Source of the DNA: an uncultured Paracoccaceae bacterium
GTDB taxonomy: Bacteria; Pseudomonadota; Alphaproteobacteria; Rhodobacterales; Rhodobacteraceae
Direction: 5' to 3'
DNA: 64,000 nucleotides
Assembly (NCBI GenBank): GCA_913061275.1
Contig: CAJXSR010000018.1
Coordinates: 21,666-85,665, forward strand
In this document: positions 39,697 to 49,605 of the stretch, piece by piece
Layout: each line of letters begins with the position of its first letter
Position numbering within the stretch: position 1 is the stretch's first letter
The notes under the pieces: generated by a model
What the model saw: only the letters and a program-made list of their open reading frames with translations
Database searches by the model: none
Told to the model about the DNA's origin: nothing
Position numbers and translations under genes: made by a program

Positions 39697-39855
39697 CCCC
39701 CCCTATCGCGCCCAAATAAGGTTAGGTCAAGGTCTCAAATCGTATAAACATGGCCAGTTTTCACTATTAATCACACCCTTTTCAACACTCCTTACTTGCC
39801 ACCCCTATGACATCCCCCTAAAACCTCCTGAAAGGTTAATTCAAGGACAATTCAA

Positions 39856-41718
39856 ATGCTGGGTTCAATGCGCGCTAATAAGAAAAACCAAACCGTTATA
39901 TGGATTATTCTAGGCTTGTTAGCCTTAGGCTTAATCGGGTTTGGCGGTATCGGTGCTGGTGGTGGAAGCATCCGCAGTATCGGCAAGGTCGGAAACGCAG
40001 ATATTAGCGTTGATACATACGCGCAGGCTTTAAACACAGCCATCTCAAACCTTTCACAACAAATGGGCAGAACAGTCACAGCGGATGAAGCACAATCGTT
40101 CGGCATTCAAAGCAACGTACTGCAAGGCCTGATGATAACCGCAGCCCTAGATAATGAAACAGAAAACCTAGGCATCAGCATCGGGGATGAGGTTGTACGA
40201 GAACAATTATTTTCAAACCGTGCCTTTCAAGGGCTTGATGGTAATTTTGATGAAGAGTCGTACAATTTCGCACTTGAACGTTCGCGCCTTACACCATCCG
40301 AATATGATGATATTTTACGCAAAGAAGCCGCACGTGGCATTTTGCAATCTTCTGTGATTGCCGGGGTTAAATCGCAAGGCACGCAAACCATGGCATTATT
40401 GGCTTTTGATCGCGAAACCCGTGATTTTACTTGGGCCGAATTGACCGATACGGCACTGGATGCCCCAATTCAAAATCCGACGGATGCGCAAGTACAATCA
40501 CAATATGAAGCGACGCCTGACGCATATACAGCACCCCTAACACGCGAAATCACATATGCATGGTTAAACCCAGATATGCTGGCAGATCAGGTAAACATTG
40601 ATGAAGCGCTGATAAAAGAAAGCTATGAGTTGCAATCTGACCGCTTCAACAAACCAGAAAAACGCAGCCTTGAACGTATCGTTTTTGGCACAGTTGAAGA
40701 AGCGACAACGGCACGTAACATGCTGGATGGCGGCAGCGTTACTTTTGATACATTGCTGGCAGATCGCGGGCTTACACCTGCTGATGTTGATTTGGGCGAA
40801 GTCGTGCGCGGTGGAATTCACAAAGATGCAGCCGATGTTGTGTTCGCTGCTGAAGGTACAGGCGTAATTGGGCCTGTTACATCTTCGCTTGGCCCTGCAC
40901 TATTCCGTATAAACGCTATTTTAAATGCAGACGTTACCAGTTTCGAAAATGCCCGCGCAGAAATTACAGGCGAATTATCAGGTGAGGCTGGGCGCCGTTT
41001 GGTATCAGACCTAATCGCAGATATAGATGATATGCTGGCCGCAGGTGCCACAATCGAAGAACTGGCAGCTGATACGGATATGCAACTGGGCACAATTTCA
41101 TTTTCCGCAGGCACAACGACAGGAATTGCGGCTTATGATAATTTCCGCACCATTGCTAATGCAGCCCAGAAAACTGATTTTCCAGAAATTAACGATCTGG
41201 CAGACGGCGGTATTTTTGCAATGCGTGTAGATGCGATTAACCAACCTGCAGTGCGCCCATTAGCGGATGTAAAAGATCAGGTGGTAGCAGATTGGATACG
41301 CGCAGAAACCTTGCGCCAACTGACCGTAAAGGCCGAAAGTTTAAAATTGGATATTGATGCAGGTGCCAGTTTTGGCAGCCTTCAAGCCAATGATGAAAAA
41401 GCCGTTGGGAGGGCAGGATATATCGAAAACACCCCAACGGATATGTTGACCAAGATGTTCCAACTATCCCCTGGAAAAACAGCTATTGCAGCTGGTACAA
41501 ACAGCGTATTTATCGCGCGCCTAAATCAAATTAATACATTTGACGCCGAGACAGATGAGAACAAAACCCTTGCAACCCTTGTTCAACAACAGCTTGATAG
41601 TCAGGTGGCGAATGATTTATTAAATGCATTTTCGAATGCCCTGCGCGATGATGCGGAAGTTAGTATAAATCAACAAGCTATCACGCAAATAAACTCACAA
41701 CTGACAGGTGGGTACTAA
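39856..41718 (+). CDS. PpiD-like peptidyl-prolyl isomerase / periplasmic chaperone
   Basis: Membrane-anchored periplasmic folding factor of 620 residues. One N-terminal TM helix (about 13-33, TVIWIILGLLALGLIGFGG) leads into a SurA-N-like chaperone domain (about 45-170). A parvulin-like central domain follows (about 265-355: KRSLERIVFGTVEEA, FDTLLADRG, DLGEVVRGG, GPVTSSLGPALFRI), then a long C-terminal helical region. The parvulin motif is degenerate, as in many PpiD proteins, so it may act mainly as a chaperone. It ends 3 bp before trpE, the usual pairing in this order. Confidence 0.87.
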   Translation: MLGSMRANKKNQTVIWIILGLLALGLIGFGGIGAGGGSIRSIGKVGNADISVDTYAQALNTAISNLSQQMGRTVTADEAQSFGIQSNVLQGLMITAALDNETENLGISIGDEVVREQLFSNRAFQGLDGNFDEESYNFALERSRLTPSEYDDILRKEAARGILQSSVIAGVKSQGTQTMALLAFDRETRDFTWAELTDTALDAPIQNPTDAQVQSQYEATPDAYTAPLTREITYAWLNPDMLADQVNIDEALIKESYELQSDRFNKPEKRSLERIVFGTVEEATTARNMLDGGSVTFDTLLADRGLTPADVDLGEVVRGGIHKDAADVVFAAEGTGVIGPVTSSLGPALFRINAILNADVTSFENARAEITGELSGEAGRRLVSDLIADIDDMLAAGATIEELAADTDMQLGTISFSAGTTTGIAAYDNFRTIANAAQKTDFPEINDLADGGIFAMRVDAINQPAVRPLADVKDQVVADWIRAETLRQLTVKAESLKLDIDAGASFGSLQANDEKAVGRAGYIENTPTDMLTKMFQLSPGKTAIAAGTNSVFIARLNQINTFDAETDENKTLATLVQQQLDSQVANDLLNAFSNALRDDAEVSINQQAITQINSQLTGGY

Positions 41719-41721
41719 CCT

Positions 41722-43236
41722 ATGAAGCTGTTACCAGAGTTTCAAGATTTCGCATCTGCCTATACAAATGGCAAAAATCAGATTGTTTATACCCGTCTGG
41801 TAGCTGACTTGGATACGCCAGTTTCATTGATGATAAAACTGGCACAGACTGGCAAGAACTGCTTTATGTTGGAATCCGTTACTGGCGGTGAAATAAAAGG
41901 CCGCTATTCTATCATTGGTATGAAGCCAGACCTGATTTGGCAGTGCGATGGAACGACTTCACGGGTTAACCGTACCGCACGTTTCAATGAAACCGCATAT
42001 GAAACAATGCCAGATGATCCGCTTACTGCTTTGCGTAGCCTAATCGCTGAAAGTCGCATTGACCTACCCGCAGATTTACCGCCTATGGCCGCAGGGCTGT
42101 TTGGCTATCTGGGCTATGATATGATCCGTCTGGTAGAGGATTTACCTAATATCAACCCCGATCCTATCGGGGTGCCTGACGCGATTATGATCCGCCCCTC
42201 AGTGATCGTTATCGTAGATGGTGTTAAGGGTGAAATTACCGTGATTTCCCCAATTTGGGCAGGTTCTGGGCAAACGGCACGCGCCGCCTATAATCAGGCA
42301 GCCGAACGGGTGATGGATGCTGTGAACGACTTAGACCGCCCCGTTGGCTCTGAAACCAGCCCGTTGACTGCACAACAATCCGAAGATACGTCACTCTCAA
42401 ACACCAGTAAAGCAGACTATTTTAAGGTTGTCGAAAAAGCCAAAGAGTACATTCGCGCAGGTGATATTTTTCAAGTTGTTCCTAGCCAACGCTGGACACA
42501 AGATTTTAAACTGCCACCCTTTTCACTTTACCGCGCTTTGCGCCGCACAAATCCTTCGCCCTATATGTTTTACTTCAACTTTGGCGATTTTCAGGTAGTC
42601 GGTGCCAGCCCCGAAATTTTGGTACGTGTCAAAGGTACTGAGGTCACAATCCGCCCGATTGCAGGCACCAGAATACGAGGCAAAACCGAACTGGAAGATC
42701 AAGCATTAGAAAAAGATTTATTGTCTGATCCCAAAGAGTTGGCAGAACACCTTATGTTACTTGATCTGGGTCGCAATGATGTGGGTCGTGTCGCGAAAAT
42801 TGGCAGTATCAACCCAAATGAAAAGTTCATAATCGAACGTTACAGCCACGTGATGCACATCGTATCCAACGTAATCGGTGAATTATCAGACGACCACGAT
42901 GCCCTATCCGCCTTATTGGCCGGTCTGCCTGCCGGCACGGTTTCAGGTGCACCCAAAGTGCGCGCAATGGAAATCATTGATGAGTTGGAAACAGAAAAAC
43001 GTGGCGTTTACGGCGGCGGCGTTGGGTACTTCTCTGCCAATGGCGATATGGACATCTGTATTGCTTTGCGCACGGCTGTCACCAAGGACGAAAAACTGTA
43101 TATTCAGGCAGGTGGCGGCGTGGTTTATGACAGCGAACCAGAGGCCGAATTTCAGGAAACTGTAAATAAATCCAATGCTTTACGACAAGCAGCTAAGGAC
43201 GCTGATTTGTTTGTGGATTTTAAATCTGGGAATTAA
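41722..43236 (+). CDS. trpE: Anthranilate synthase component I
   Basis: Converts chorismate to anthranilate with ammonia from TrpG; first step of tryptophan synthesis. 504 residues. The chorismate-binding domain includes YIRAGDIFQVVPSQR, NPSPYMFYFNF, PIAGTRIRG, LLDLGRNDVGRVA, GTVSGAPKVRAMEII and GGGVVYDSEPEAEFQET. The N-terminal LESVTGGEIKGRYS segment carries the Trp feedback site (LES). It is only 3 bp from the preceding gene, so no room exists for a leader attenuator. trpG lies 2.2 kb downstream, separated by two opposite-strand genes. Confidence 0.97.
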   Translation: MKLLPEFQDFASAYTNGKNQIVYTRLVADLDTPVSLMIKLAQTGKNCFMLESVTGGEIKGRYSIIGMKPDLIWQCDGTTSRVNRTARFNETAYETMPDDPLTALRSLIAESRIDLPADLPPMAAGLFGYLGYDMIRLVEDLPNINPDPIGVPDAIMIRPSVIVIVDGVKGEITVISPIWAGSGQTARAAYNQAAERVMDAVNDLDRPVGSETSPLTAQQSEDTSLSNTSKADYFKVVEKAKEYIRAGDIFQVVPSQRWTQDFKLPPFSLYRALRRTNPSPYMFYFNFGDFQVVGASPEILVRVKGTEVTIRPIAGTRIRGKTELEDQALEKDLLSDPKELAEHLMLLDLGRNDVGRVAKIGSINPNEKFIIERYSHVMHIVSNVIGELSDDHDALSALLAGLPAGTVSGAPKVRAMEIIDELETEKRGVYGGGVGYFSANGDMDICIALRTAVTKDEKLYIQAGGGVVYDSEPEAEFQETVNKSNALRQAAKDADLFVDFKSGN

Positions 43237-43388
43237 CCTCTCATTCAAAATCACCAAATTTTTAAGGTTCAAAACAACCGTATGCAATCGAAGAATACGC
43301 AGACCCAACCCACATGAGTGAACTAAGTGCGGGATAGCTTAAATGATCTACTTAAAGACCACTCCTCACAAATCATTCCCAGAGCTAC

Positions 43389-44057
43389 CTACAATTTAAA
43401 TGGACAATATAGTAAGTATAAAGCTGCAAAACCAAGGATTACAGGTATTAATAAATACCATACAACTATTACAATTCGAGAAGCCCATTTCATTTTAGTA
43501 AATCCTGGGCCTATATTATGTAATAGAGAAAAAAGATCTGATATTTCAGCTTGTTGTCTTTCAATACTTTCTTTGTTACTTGCAACAGTTGTTCGAAGTG
43601 TTTCTAAGTCTTGACTTACATTTCTGTCACCTGAATGCTTTTGAATATCTTCCAATGTAAACACATCTAATTCACATACCTTATCATTAGCATTGTCCGT
43701 ACTTTTTTTTAATTTTTCAATTCTTTTAACTAGGCCAACAGATACGGGGTGAGTATTTTTAAACGCACCAGCACTTCCACTAGTACCTATAACAGTTTCA
43801 TTTTTCTTAAACCATTTTGTATATGAAATATAATCTGACCACCAATGCACAATATGTGATGCCATTAGATAAATTATAATTATACACGAAATAAGAATGA
43901 ATTCATTTGGTCCAATATTTTTATCTTTGAAAAGAGACCATTCTTCTGCATTAAGATCAAATAATATAACCATCGAAATTGCTGATGAAAATAGCACAAG
44001 ATTACGCGAAGTCGCTTGCGTAAACCTTGAAATCATATCGGCTTCTTGAAGCTTCAT
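43389..44057 (-). CDS. Membrane protein of unknown function with coiled coil
   Basis: 222 residues, three likely TM helices: about 18-36 (LVLFSSAISMVILFDL), 50-72 (EFILISCIIIIYLMASHIV) and 196-218 (IVIVVWYLLIPVILGFAALYLLY). The middle part (about 105-185) is soluble, contains Lys/Glu-rich segments and a likely coiled coil (LETLRTTVASNKESIERQQAEISDL, quoted in part). I recognise no family. It is strikingly more AT-rich than trpE and the deacetylase on either side, pointing to recent insertion. It follows the polysaccharide deacetylase gene by 6 bp on the same strand. Confidence 0.6.
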   Translation of the reverse strand: MKLQEADMISRFTQATSRNLVLFSSAISMVILFDLNAEEWSLFKDKNIGPNEFILISCIIIIYLMASHIVHWWSDYISYTKWFKKNETVIGTSGSAGAFKNTHPVSVGLVKRIEKLKKSTDNANDKVCELDVFTLEDIQKHSGDRNVSQDLETLRTTVASNKESIERQQAEISDLFSLLHNIGPGFTKMKWASRIVIVVWYLLIPVILGFAALYLLYCPFKL

Positions 44058-44063
44058 AAATGC

Positions 44064-45275
44064 CTACTTCCCCAACAACACCGCACTTGCTGGGGCAAGT
44101 GCTACGTTTTGCCCTTTACTGCTTAACAACCAACCCGCCAAAGCGATCACTGTAGCCTTATCAGTTGTACCCAGAACAATCGCCGCGCCGTCACGCCCTG
44201 CATCCAGTGAAACACGGTCAAGATAGCGAATTATCAAGGCTTTATTTTCACGGTTTGCATCCAACATCCGCGCGATCTTTGCTGTGCGCACCCCGCTTGT
44301 CGCTGCCACGCGGTCAACCGCATTTAGGCCTTTGGCATATGTAACCAACCCATAGCCACTTTGCTTAAAGCTTTTCACAATCGCATCAGCAGTACGGCTA
44401 TTTTTCTGAACCTTAGCCAAACCATTATCCATCAGGCCTATTGCATTGGGAACATTTGAAAACACCGTTTCCAATGCCGCATCAACTTGCCCAGGGTTTG
44501 TCGCAGTATTTAGGGGGCTATTGCGGTCACTTGGCACCATTGCAATCACTTCAAACCCTGCGCCTTTATAGGCCGCTGCACGCGCTATCGCATTAGGATT
44601 ATCTGCATCAATAGCGATTGTAATAGGTGCGCGCAAAGATTTCAGCTGTTTTACCGACAGACCCTTATCGCCAATATCTTGCAAAATAACCGCTAACAAA
44701 GGCCGATCGCCTCTTTCGTATGTCACCGCATTTGTTTTCAGTGCATTTCCAACGATCACAACTGGCGGTTTCACTTCCTCCACATGCGCCTTAACAACAG
44801 GCGTTGGCGGAGTTTCTGTTGGCTCTATCGTGGGTAAAGTTGAACTTGGTTTTTTCCCAATGGTAATTTCTGCGGGTTTTTCGGGTTCGTTCGCATCAAT
44901 TTTTGGCAACTCAACTTTCGCAGGCTTGTCCATAACCACAGGGTCTTTAGCAACATCCTCTGATTTAGGTAAAATTGGTGGCTTTACTTTAATGATCTTT
45001 GGGGACGGTGCTGTTTCTACAGGGTCGGGCGTAACGATTGCGACTATTTCTTCTTTTACCGTTTCTGGTTTTTCAGCAATTTCAGGTGCGACAGGCATCA
45101 CTTCAACCATATCAGGTTGTTTTAGCTCCGTGGTTTCTGCAATTTGTTCTGGCACTGCTTTTTCAGGGGAATTTTCCATGGTAACAGGTGATATAAATGC
45201 CATAGCTGCAATCAAACCTGTCCCACCTAGGCCTGCACCCACTATAAAACCTGATAAACCTCGAAAAAATGACAT
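44064..45275 (-). CDS. Divergent polysaccharide deacetylase family protein
   Basis: 403 residues. One N-terminal TM helix (about 7-30, rich in Gly) is followed by a long Pro/Glu/Val/Lys-rich linker (about 35-185), probably spanning the periplasm in TonB-like fashion. The C-terminal domain (about 188-400) matches divergent polysaccharide deacetylase: LLAVILQDIGDKG, ITIAIDADNPNAIARAAAYKGAGFEVIAM (in part), VFSNVPNAIGLMDNG and the C-terminal GTTDKATVIALAGWL. Metal ligands of classical deacetylases are not evident, so catalysis is uncertain. It diverges from trpG with 123 bp between. Confidence 0.85.
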   Translation of the reverse strand: MSFFRGLSGFIVGAGLGGTGLIAAMAFISPVTMENSPEKAVPEQIAETTELKQPDMVEVMPVAPEIAEKPETVKEEIVAIVTPDPVETAPSPKIIKVKPPILPKSEDVAKDPVVMDKPAKVELPKIDANEPEKPAEITIGKKPSSTLPTIEPTETPPTPVVKAHVEEVKPPVVIVGNALKTNAVTYERGDRPLLAVILQDIGDKGLSVKQLKSLRAPITIAIDADNPNAIARAAAYKGAGFEVIAMVPSDRNSPLNTATNPGQVDAALETVFSNVPNAIGLMDNGLAKVQKNSRTADAIVKSFKQSGYGLVTYAKGLNAVDRVAATSGVRTAKIARMLDANRENKALIIRYLDRVSLDAGRDGAAIVLGTTDKATVIALAGWLLSSKGQNVALAPASAVLLGK

Positions 45276-45398
45276 CCACAGATGCTCCTTATCAAATCAT
45301 AGGTCTGCTCTTGACCATTGCCTAACACTCTGGGCATGTATAGCGCACAAATCTACGGGGTTCACCCCCCGTTTTCAACTGTATACGGGATAAGCAAA

Positions 45399-45980
45399 AT
45401 GTTGCTTTTAATTGATAATTACGACAGCTTTACCTATAATCTTGTGCATTATCTGGGTGAGTTGGGTGCAAAAGTTCTGGTCAAACGCAATGATGAGCTG
45501 GATGTGCAGGCCGCAATGGCCCTGAACCCATCCGCAATTATGCTTTCCCCTGGGCCATGTGACCCCGATCAAGCTGGTATTTGTCTGGCTATTACCGAAG
45601 CCGCCACTGAAACCAAAACGCCCCTAATAGGGGTTTGTTTGGGGCATCAAACCATCGGTCAAGCATTCGGTGGCAAAGTTGTGCAACACACTGATATTGT
45701 TCATGGCAAGATGGGGACGATGCACCACAATGGCACCTCACTTTTCAAAGGCCTGCCCAGTCCGTTTCAGGCCACACGCTATCACTCGCTGGTTGTTGAC
45801 CGCGATACCCTGCCCGATTGTCTAGAAGTGACCGCATGGTTGGAAGATGGCACGATCATGGGACTGGCCCATAAAACCCTGCCAATACATGGCTGCCAGT
45901 TTCACCCCGAAAGCATTGCATCCGAACACGGTCATGCAATGTTGAAGAATTTCCTAAACGAAGTGATGGAACCCGCATGA
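45399..45980 (+). CDS. trpG: Anthranilate synthase component II (glutamine amidotransferase)
   Basis: Supplies ammonia from glutamine to TrpE. 193 residues from ATG 45399 ([19 protein letters not shown]); the in-frame upstream extension was rejected. Class I amidotransferase triad: Cys near C80 in [10 protein letters not shown], and His/Glu in [13 protein letters not shown]. The LSPGPCDP motif is typical. ATGA overlap with trpD. The same protein may serve folate synthesis as PabA if no separate gene exists. Confidence 0.97.
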   Translation: MLLLIDNYDSFTYNLVHYLGELGAKVLVKRNDELDVQAAMALNPSAIMLSPGPCDPDQAGICLAITEAATETKTPLIGVCLGHQTIGQAFGGKVVQHTDIVHGKMGTMHHNGTSLFKGLPSPFQATRYHSLVVDRDTLPDCLEVTAWLEDGTIMGLAHKTLPIHGCQFHPESIASEHGHAMLKNFLNEVMEPA

Positions 45981-46996
45981 GTGACGCATTAAAACCTATT
46001 ATCGCCCAAGCCGCCGACGGCCCATTAACACGGGCGCAAGCCGAAGAAGCCTTTAACATCATCATGGAAGGTGAAGCCACAGCCGCCCAAACCGGCGGTT
46101 TCCTGATGGCCCTACGCACGCGTGGCGAAACCGTCGATGAATATACCGCTGCGGCCAGCGTCATGCGCGCTAAATGCCTGCCCGTAAGTGCCCCAAAGGG
46201 TACGATAGATATTGTAGGCACGGGTGGTGACGGTAAAACTATTTACAACATATCAACCGCTTGCGCCCTTGTGGTCGCTGGGGCTGGTATAACCGTGGCC
46301 AAACACGGCAATCGCGGCCTATCGTCAAAATCAGGTTCGGCTGATGCGCTGACATTGTCAGGTGTTAATGTGATGATCGCAGCAGAGGTCGCTCAACGCG
46401 CGTTAGATCAAGCAGGTATATGCTTTATGATGGCGCCAATGCACCACCCTGCCATGCGCCACGTCATGCCTGCACGTATAGAGCTGGGCACCCGCACAAT
46501 TTTCAACATCCTTGGCCCCTTAACCAACCCTGCTGGCGTCAAACGCCAACTAACAGGTGCTTTCAGCCGTGACCTGATCCATCCTATGGCTGAGGTTTTA
46601 CAGCAACTTGGTTCTGAAAAAGCATGGTTAGTTCATGGCTCTGACGGCACCGATAAAATTTCTATCGCTGGTGTCACATGGGTTGCAGCCCTAGAAGATG
46701 GCAAAATTACAGAATTTGAGATCAATCCAGAGGATGCAGGCCTGCCTGTGCATCCTTTGGAAGCGATTAAAGGCGACACGCCGGAATATAACGCTGCTGC
46801 ATTAGGCGCATTGCTGGACGGCACCCCATCCGCATACCGCGATTCAGTTCTACTAAATTCCGCCGCCGCTTTTGTGATTGCAGGCAATGCCAGCACGTTA
46901 AAAGAAGGCGTTGAAATTGCTGCACAAAGTATTGACAGTGGTAAGGCCCGTGAAAAACTGGCACTGCTCGCAAAAATAACATCAGAGGCAAAGTAA
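45977..46996 (+). CDS. trpD: Anthranilate phosphoribosyltransferase
   Basis: Transfers phosphoribosyl from PRPP to anthranilate. 339 residues. Motifs are [17 protein letters not shown] (PRPP-binding glycine loop, about 76-92), [26 protein letters not shown] and [12 protein letters not shown]. Start overlaps trpG (ATGA) and stop overlaps trpC (one base), so the genes are tightly coupled in translation. Confidence 0.97.
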   Translation: MSDALKPIIAQAADGPLTRAQAEEAFNIIMEGEATAAQTGGFLMALRTRGETVDEYTAAASVMRAKCLPVSAPKGTIDIVGTGGDGKTIYNISTACALVVAGAGITVAKHGNRGLSSKSGSADALTLSGVNVMIAAEVAQRALDQAGICFMMAPMHHPAMRHVMPARIELGTRTIFNILGPLTNPAGVKRQLTGAFSRDLIHPMAEVLQQLGSEKAWLVHGSDGTDKISIAGVTWVAALEDGKITEFEINPEDAGLPVHPLEAIKGDTPEYNAAALGALLDGTPSAYRDSVLLNSAAAFVIAGNASTLKEGVEIAAQSIDSGKAREKLALLAKITSEAK

Positions 46997-47799
46997 TGGC
47001 CGACATACTGGAAAAAATCAAAGCCTATAAGCTGGATGAAGTTGCAGCCCAAAAACGCGCACTGCCTATTAAGGATCTGGAAGATATGGCACAAGAAGCA
47101 AGCCCGATACGCGGCTTTGCTTCTGCTTTGGAAGCTGCCGCCAAAACTAGCTATGGCTTGATTGCCGAGATTAAAAAAGCCAGCCCATCCAAAGGTTTGA
47201 TCAGAGAAGATTTTAACCCACCAGCCTTGGCCGAAGCGTACCAAGAAGGTGGGGCAACTTGCTTGTCAGTGTTAACAGACACACCAAGCTTTCAGGGTGC
47301 ACCAGAATTTTTGATACAGGCCCGTGCAGCATGTGATTTGCCCGCTCTACGCAAAGATTTCATGTATGACACTTATCAAGTGGCAGAGGCCCGCGCATGG
47401 AATGCAGATTGCATTTTAATTATCATGGCAAGCGTATCTGATGGGCAGGCGAATGAGTTGGAAGCCTGCGCATTTGAATATGGTATGGATGTGTTGCTGG
47501 AAGTGCATAACCAAGAAGAGCTTGACCGCGCTTTGACGTTAAAATCCCCGCTTCTAGGCATCAACAACCGTAATCTAAAGACTTTTGAGGTCACGTTGGA
47601 TACCACACGTGACCTGTCGCGTAATGTACCAAGTGACCGTCACATGGTAACAGAAAGCGGCATATTTACGCCCGATGATATGGCCGACATGGCAGATGTC
47701 GGCGCGCGTAGTTTTCTGATCGGCGAAAGCCTAATGCGCCAATCGGATGTAGCCCTTGCCACTAAAACACTGCTGGCCAATCCAAAGGTGGCAGCATGA
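46996..47799 (+). CDS. trpC: Indole-3-glycerol phosphate synthase
   Basis: TIM-barrel enzyme that closes the indole ring. 267 residues; monofunctional, not fused to TrpF. Key segments are [15 protein letters not shown] (catalytic Lys), [27 protein letters not shown] (in part), [24 protein letters not shown] and [11 protein letters not shown]. The stop overlaps moaC by four bases (ATGA), linking tryptophan synthesis to molybdenum cofactor genes in one operon. Confidence 0.97.
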   Translation: MADILEKIKAYKLDEVAAQKRALPIKDLEDMAQEASPIRGFASALEAAAKTSYGLIAEIKKASPSKGLIREDFNPPALAEAYQEGGATCLSVLTDTPSFQGAPEFLIQARAACDLPALRKDFMYDTYQVAEARAWNADCILIIMASVSDGQANELEACAFEYGMDVLLEVHNQEELDRALTLKSPLLGINNRNLKTFEVTLDTTRDLSRNVPSDRHMVTESGIFTPDDMADMADVGARSFLIGESLMRQSDVALATKTLLANPKVAA

Positions 47800-48275
47800 C
47801 CGATAAACTTTCGCATTTCGATGAACAAGGTATGGCTCATATGGTTGATGTCGGTGACAAGCCCGTGACATCACGTATTGCTACTGCCAAGGGCCGTATT
47901 GTGATGTCCCCGCAAACACTGGCGATGATTGCACAAGGTACTGCCAAAAAGGGCGATGTTTTGGGCATCGCACGCATCGCAGGCATTATGGCGGCTAAGA
48001 AAACCCCCGACCTGATCCCGCTATGCCACCCCTTGCCGATCACCAAAGTTACGATTGATCTAACTGTTAATACCGCTGAAAATTGCGTTGATATCGAAGC
48101 TACCATCAAAACCACAGGCCAAACTGGCATTGAGATGGAGGCACTGACAGCCGTTTCTGTCACAGCACTCACGGTCTACGACATGGTCAAGGCTATTGAT
48201 AAAGCAATGCACATCACTGACATTCGTGTCGTGTTGAAAGATGGTGGAAAATCAGGTCTTTATAAGGGCAAATGA
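47796..48275 (+). CDS. moaC: Cyclic pyranopterin monophosphate synthase MoaC
   Basis: Second enzyme of molybdopterin synthesis, acting after MoaA to form cyclic pyranopterin monophosphate. 159 residues. Typical segments: [14 protein letters not shown] near the start, [43 protein letters not shown] and LKDGGKSG at the C-terminus. Its start overlaps the trpC stop and its stop abuts the moeA start. moaA itself is not in the window. Confidence 0.97.
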   Translation: MTDKLSHFDEQGMAHMVDVGDKPVTSRIATAKGRIVMSPQTLAMIAQGTAKKGDVLGIARIAGIMAAKKTPDLIPLCHPLPITKVTIDLTVNTAENCVDIEATIKTTGQTGIEMEALTAVSVTALTVYDMVKAIDKAMHITDIRVVLKDGGKSGLYKGK

Positions 48276-49460
48276 ATGATCTCTGTTGAAGAAGCCCTGT
48301 CCCGTGTCCTTGATCTGTTCAACCCGTTAGACATCGAAGAGGTCCCTATCGCACAGGCGATGGGTCGTGTTTTGGCCCGCGATATTGCAGCCACCCACAA
48401 TCAGCCGCCTTTTGCAGGCTCTGCGATGGACGGTTATGCCGTGCTAAACGCGGATATTGCCACAGGTGCCAACCTGACAGTGATCGGTGAAAGTGCGGCA
48501 GGGTCACGGTTTGAAGGCGCACTCAGCGCAGGTCAGGCCGTGCGAATTTTCACAGGCGCACCTGTCCCCGTTGGGGTTGATCGCATTCTGATACAAGAAG
48601 ATTGCACCCGTGAAGGTGATACAATCACCGTTTCCGACAATATAGATGCCAAGCATTATATCCGCCCAGCGGGGGGTGATTTTGCCGTTGGCGATAAGGT
48701 TCGCGCCCCCTTAAAACTAAGCACCAACGAAATTTCATTACTGGCGGCGATGAATGTGGGCGCCGTGCCCGTGCGCCGAAAACCGATTGTGGCCCTTGTA
48801 CCCACAGGCGATGAATTGGCTTTTCCAGGTAATCCGCTTGGGCCTGACCAAATTGCAAGTTCAAACAACTTCGGCCTAAAAGCCATGGTAGAGGCCGCTG
48901 GCGGTGAAGCCCGACTTTTGCCCATAGCACGTGATAATGAACCCGCCCTTCGAACGGTTCTGAATCTTTGCGATGGCGCAGATGTAATCATTACTTTGGG
49001 CGGTGCATCTGTTGGCGATCATGATTTGGTGGGCAAGCTTGCTGCAAGCAGTGATATGAAAACCAGCTTTTATAAAGTTGCTATGCGACCTGGCAAACCG
49101 CTAATGGCTGGGCAATATAACAATACACCCATGATCGGGTTGCCCGGCAACCCCGTAAGTTCAATCGTTTGTGGCCATATATTTTTACGCCCCGCCCTGA
49201 ATGCCATGCTGGGACTGGGCAAACATGCTTTGCCACGTGAAACCGCAATTCTAGCGCATGACATTAAGGCTAATGGCCCGCGAGAGCATTATATGCGCGC
49301 AAAACTGGATACGCTAAAAGGTATTCCAACGTGTCAGCTGTTTGATCGGCAAGACAGCTCTTTATTATCTGTTCTGGCGTTGTCAAACATCCTAATGGTA
49401 CGCCCCCCAAATGACCCCGCTAAATCTACCGGCGACAGCGTGGAAATTATCCGCATATAA
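48276..49460 (+). CDS. moeA: Molybdopterin molybdenumtransferase
   Basis: Inserts molybdate into adenylylated molybdopterin. 394 residues. Motifs: FAGSAMDGYAV (about 46-56), the four-domain layout with the MoCF-binding domain LVPTGDEL and ITLGGASVGDHD, and MRPGKPLMAG plus GLPGNPVSS. It starts directly after the moaC stop codon. It ends 145 bp before lexA, which has its own promoter. Confidence 0.96.
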   Translation: MISVEEALSRVLDLFNPLDIEEVPIAQAMGRVLARDIAATHNQPPFAGSAMDGYAVLNADIATGANLTVIGESAAGSRFEGALSAGQAVRIFTGAPVPVGVDRILIQEDCTREGDTITVSDNIDAKHYIRPAGGDFAVGDKVRAPLKLSTNEISLLAAMNVGAVPVRRKPIVALVPTGDELAFPGNPLGPDQIASSNNFGLKAMVEAAGGEARLLPIARDNEPALRTVLNLCDGADVIITLGGASVGDHDLVGKLAASSDMKTSFYKVAMRPGKPLMAGQYNNTPMIGLPGNPVSSIVCGHIFLRPALNAMLGLGKHALPRETAILAHDIKANGPREHYMRAKLDTLKGIPTCQLFDRQDSSLLSVLALSNILMVRPPNDPAKSTGDSVEIIRI

Positions 49461-49505
49461 CCTATGCTTTCGCATCGTTTTAATATTCTTTATGGAAACA
49501 AATGT

Positions 49506-49516
49506 GAACACTGTTC
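49506..49516. promoter_or_regulatory. GAAC/GTTC dyad upstream of lexA
   Basis: GAACACTGTTC contains inverted GAAC/GTTC half-sites 3 bp apart, 32 bp upstream of the tandem SOS boxes. The arrangement is not the alphaproteobacterial direct repeat, so it may be a secondary LexA contact or chance. Confidence 0.35.
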
Positions 49517-49547
49517 TACTTAAAGTATAATAGTTGACACAAAACAA

Positions 49548-49573
49548 GAACAGTTGTAGAACTGTATAAGAAC
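49548..49573 (+). promoter_or_regulatory. Two overlapping SOS boxes over the lexA promoter
   Basis: Three GAAC half-sites at 49548-49551, 49559-49562 and 49570-49573 each stand 11 bp apart, giving two overlapping copies of the alphaproteobacterial LexA site (GTTC-N7-GTTC on the other strand). A -35 TTGACA lies at 49534-49539 and a plausible -10 at 49557-49562 falls within the boxes, as expected for autorepression. Confidence 0.85.
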
Positions 49574-49605
49574 AATAGGTATACATAAAGCGACAGGAGG
49601 GAATA

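Noticed and set aside
45856..47244. Minus-strand frames (121 and 203 codons) opposite trpG/trpD/trpC
   Set aside because: Antisense to strongly conserved enzyme genes; no recognisable motifs.
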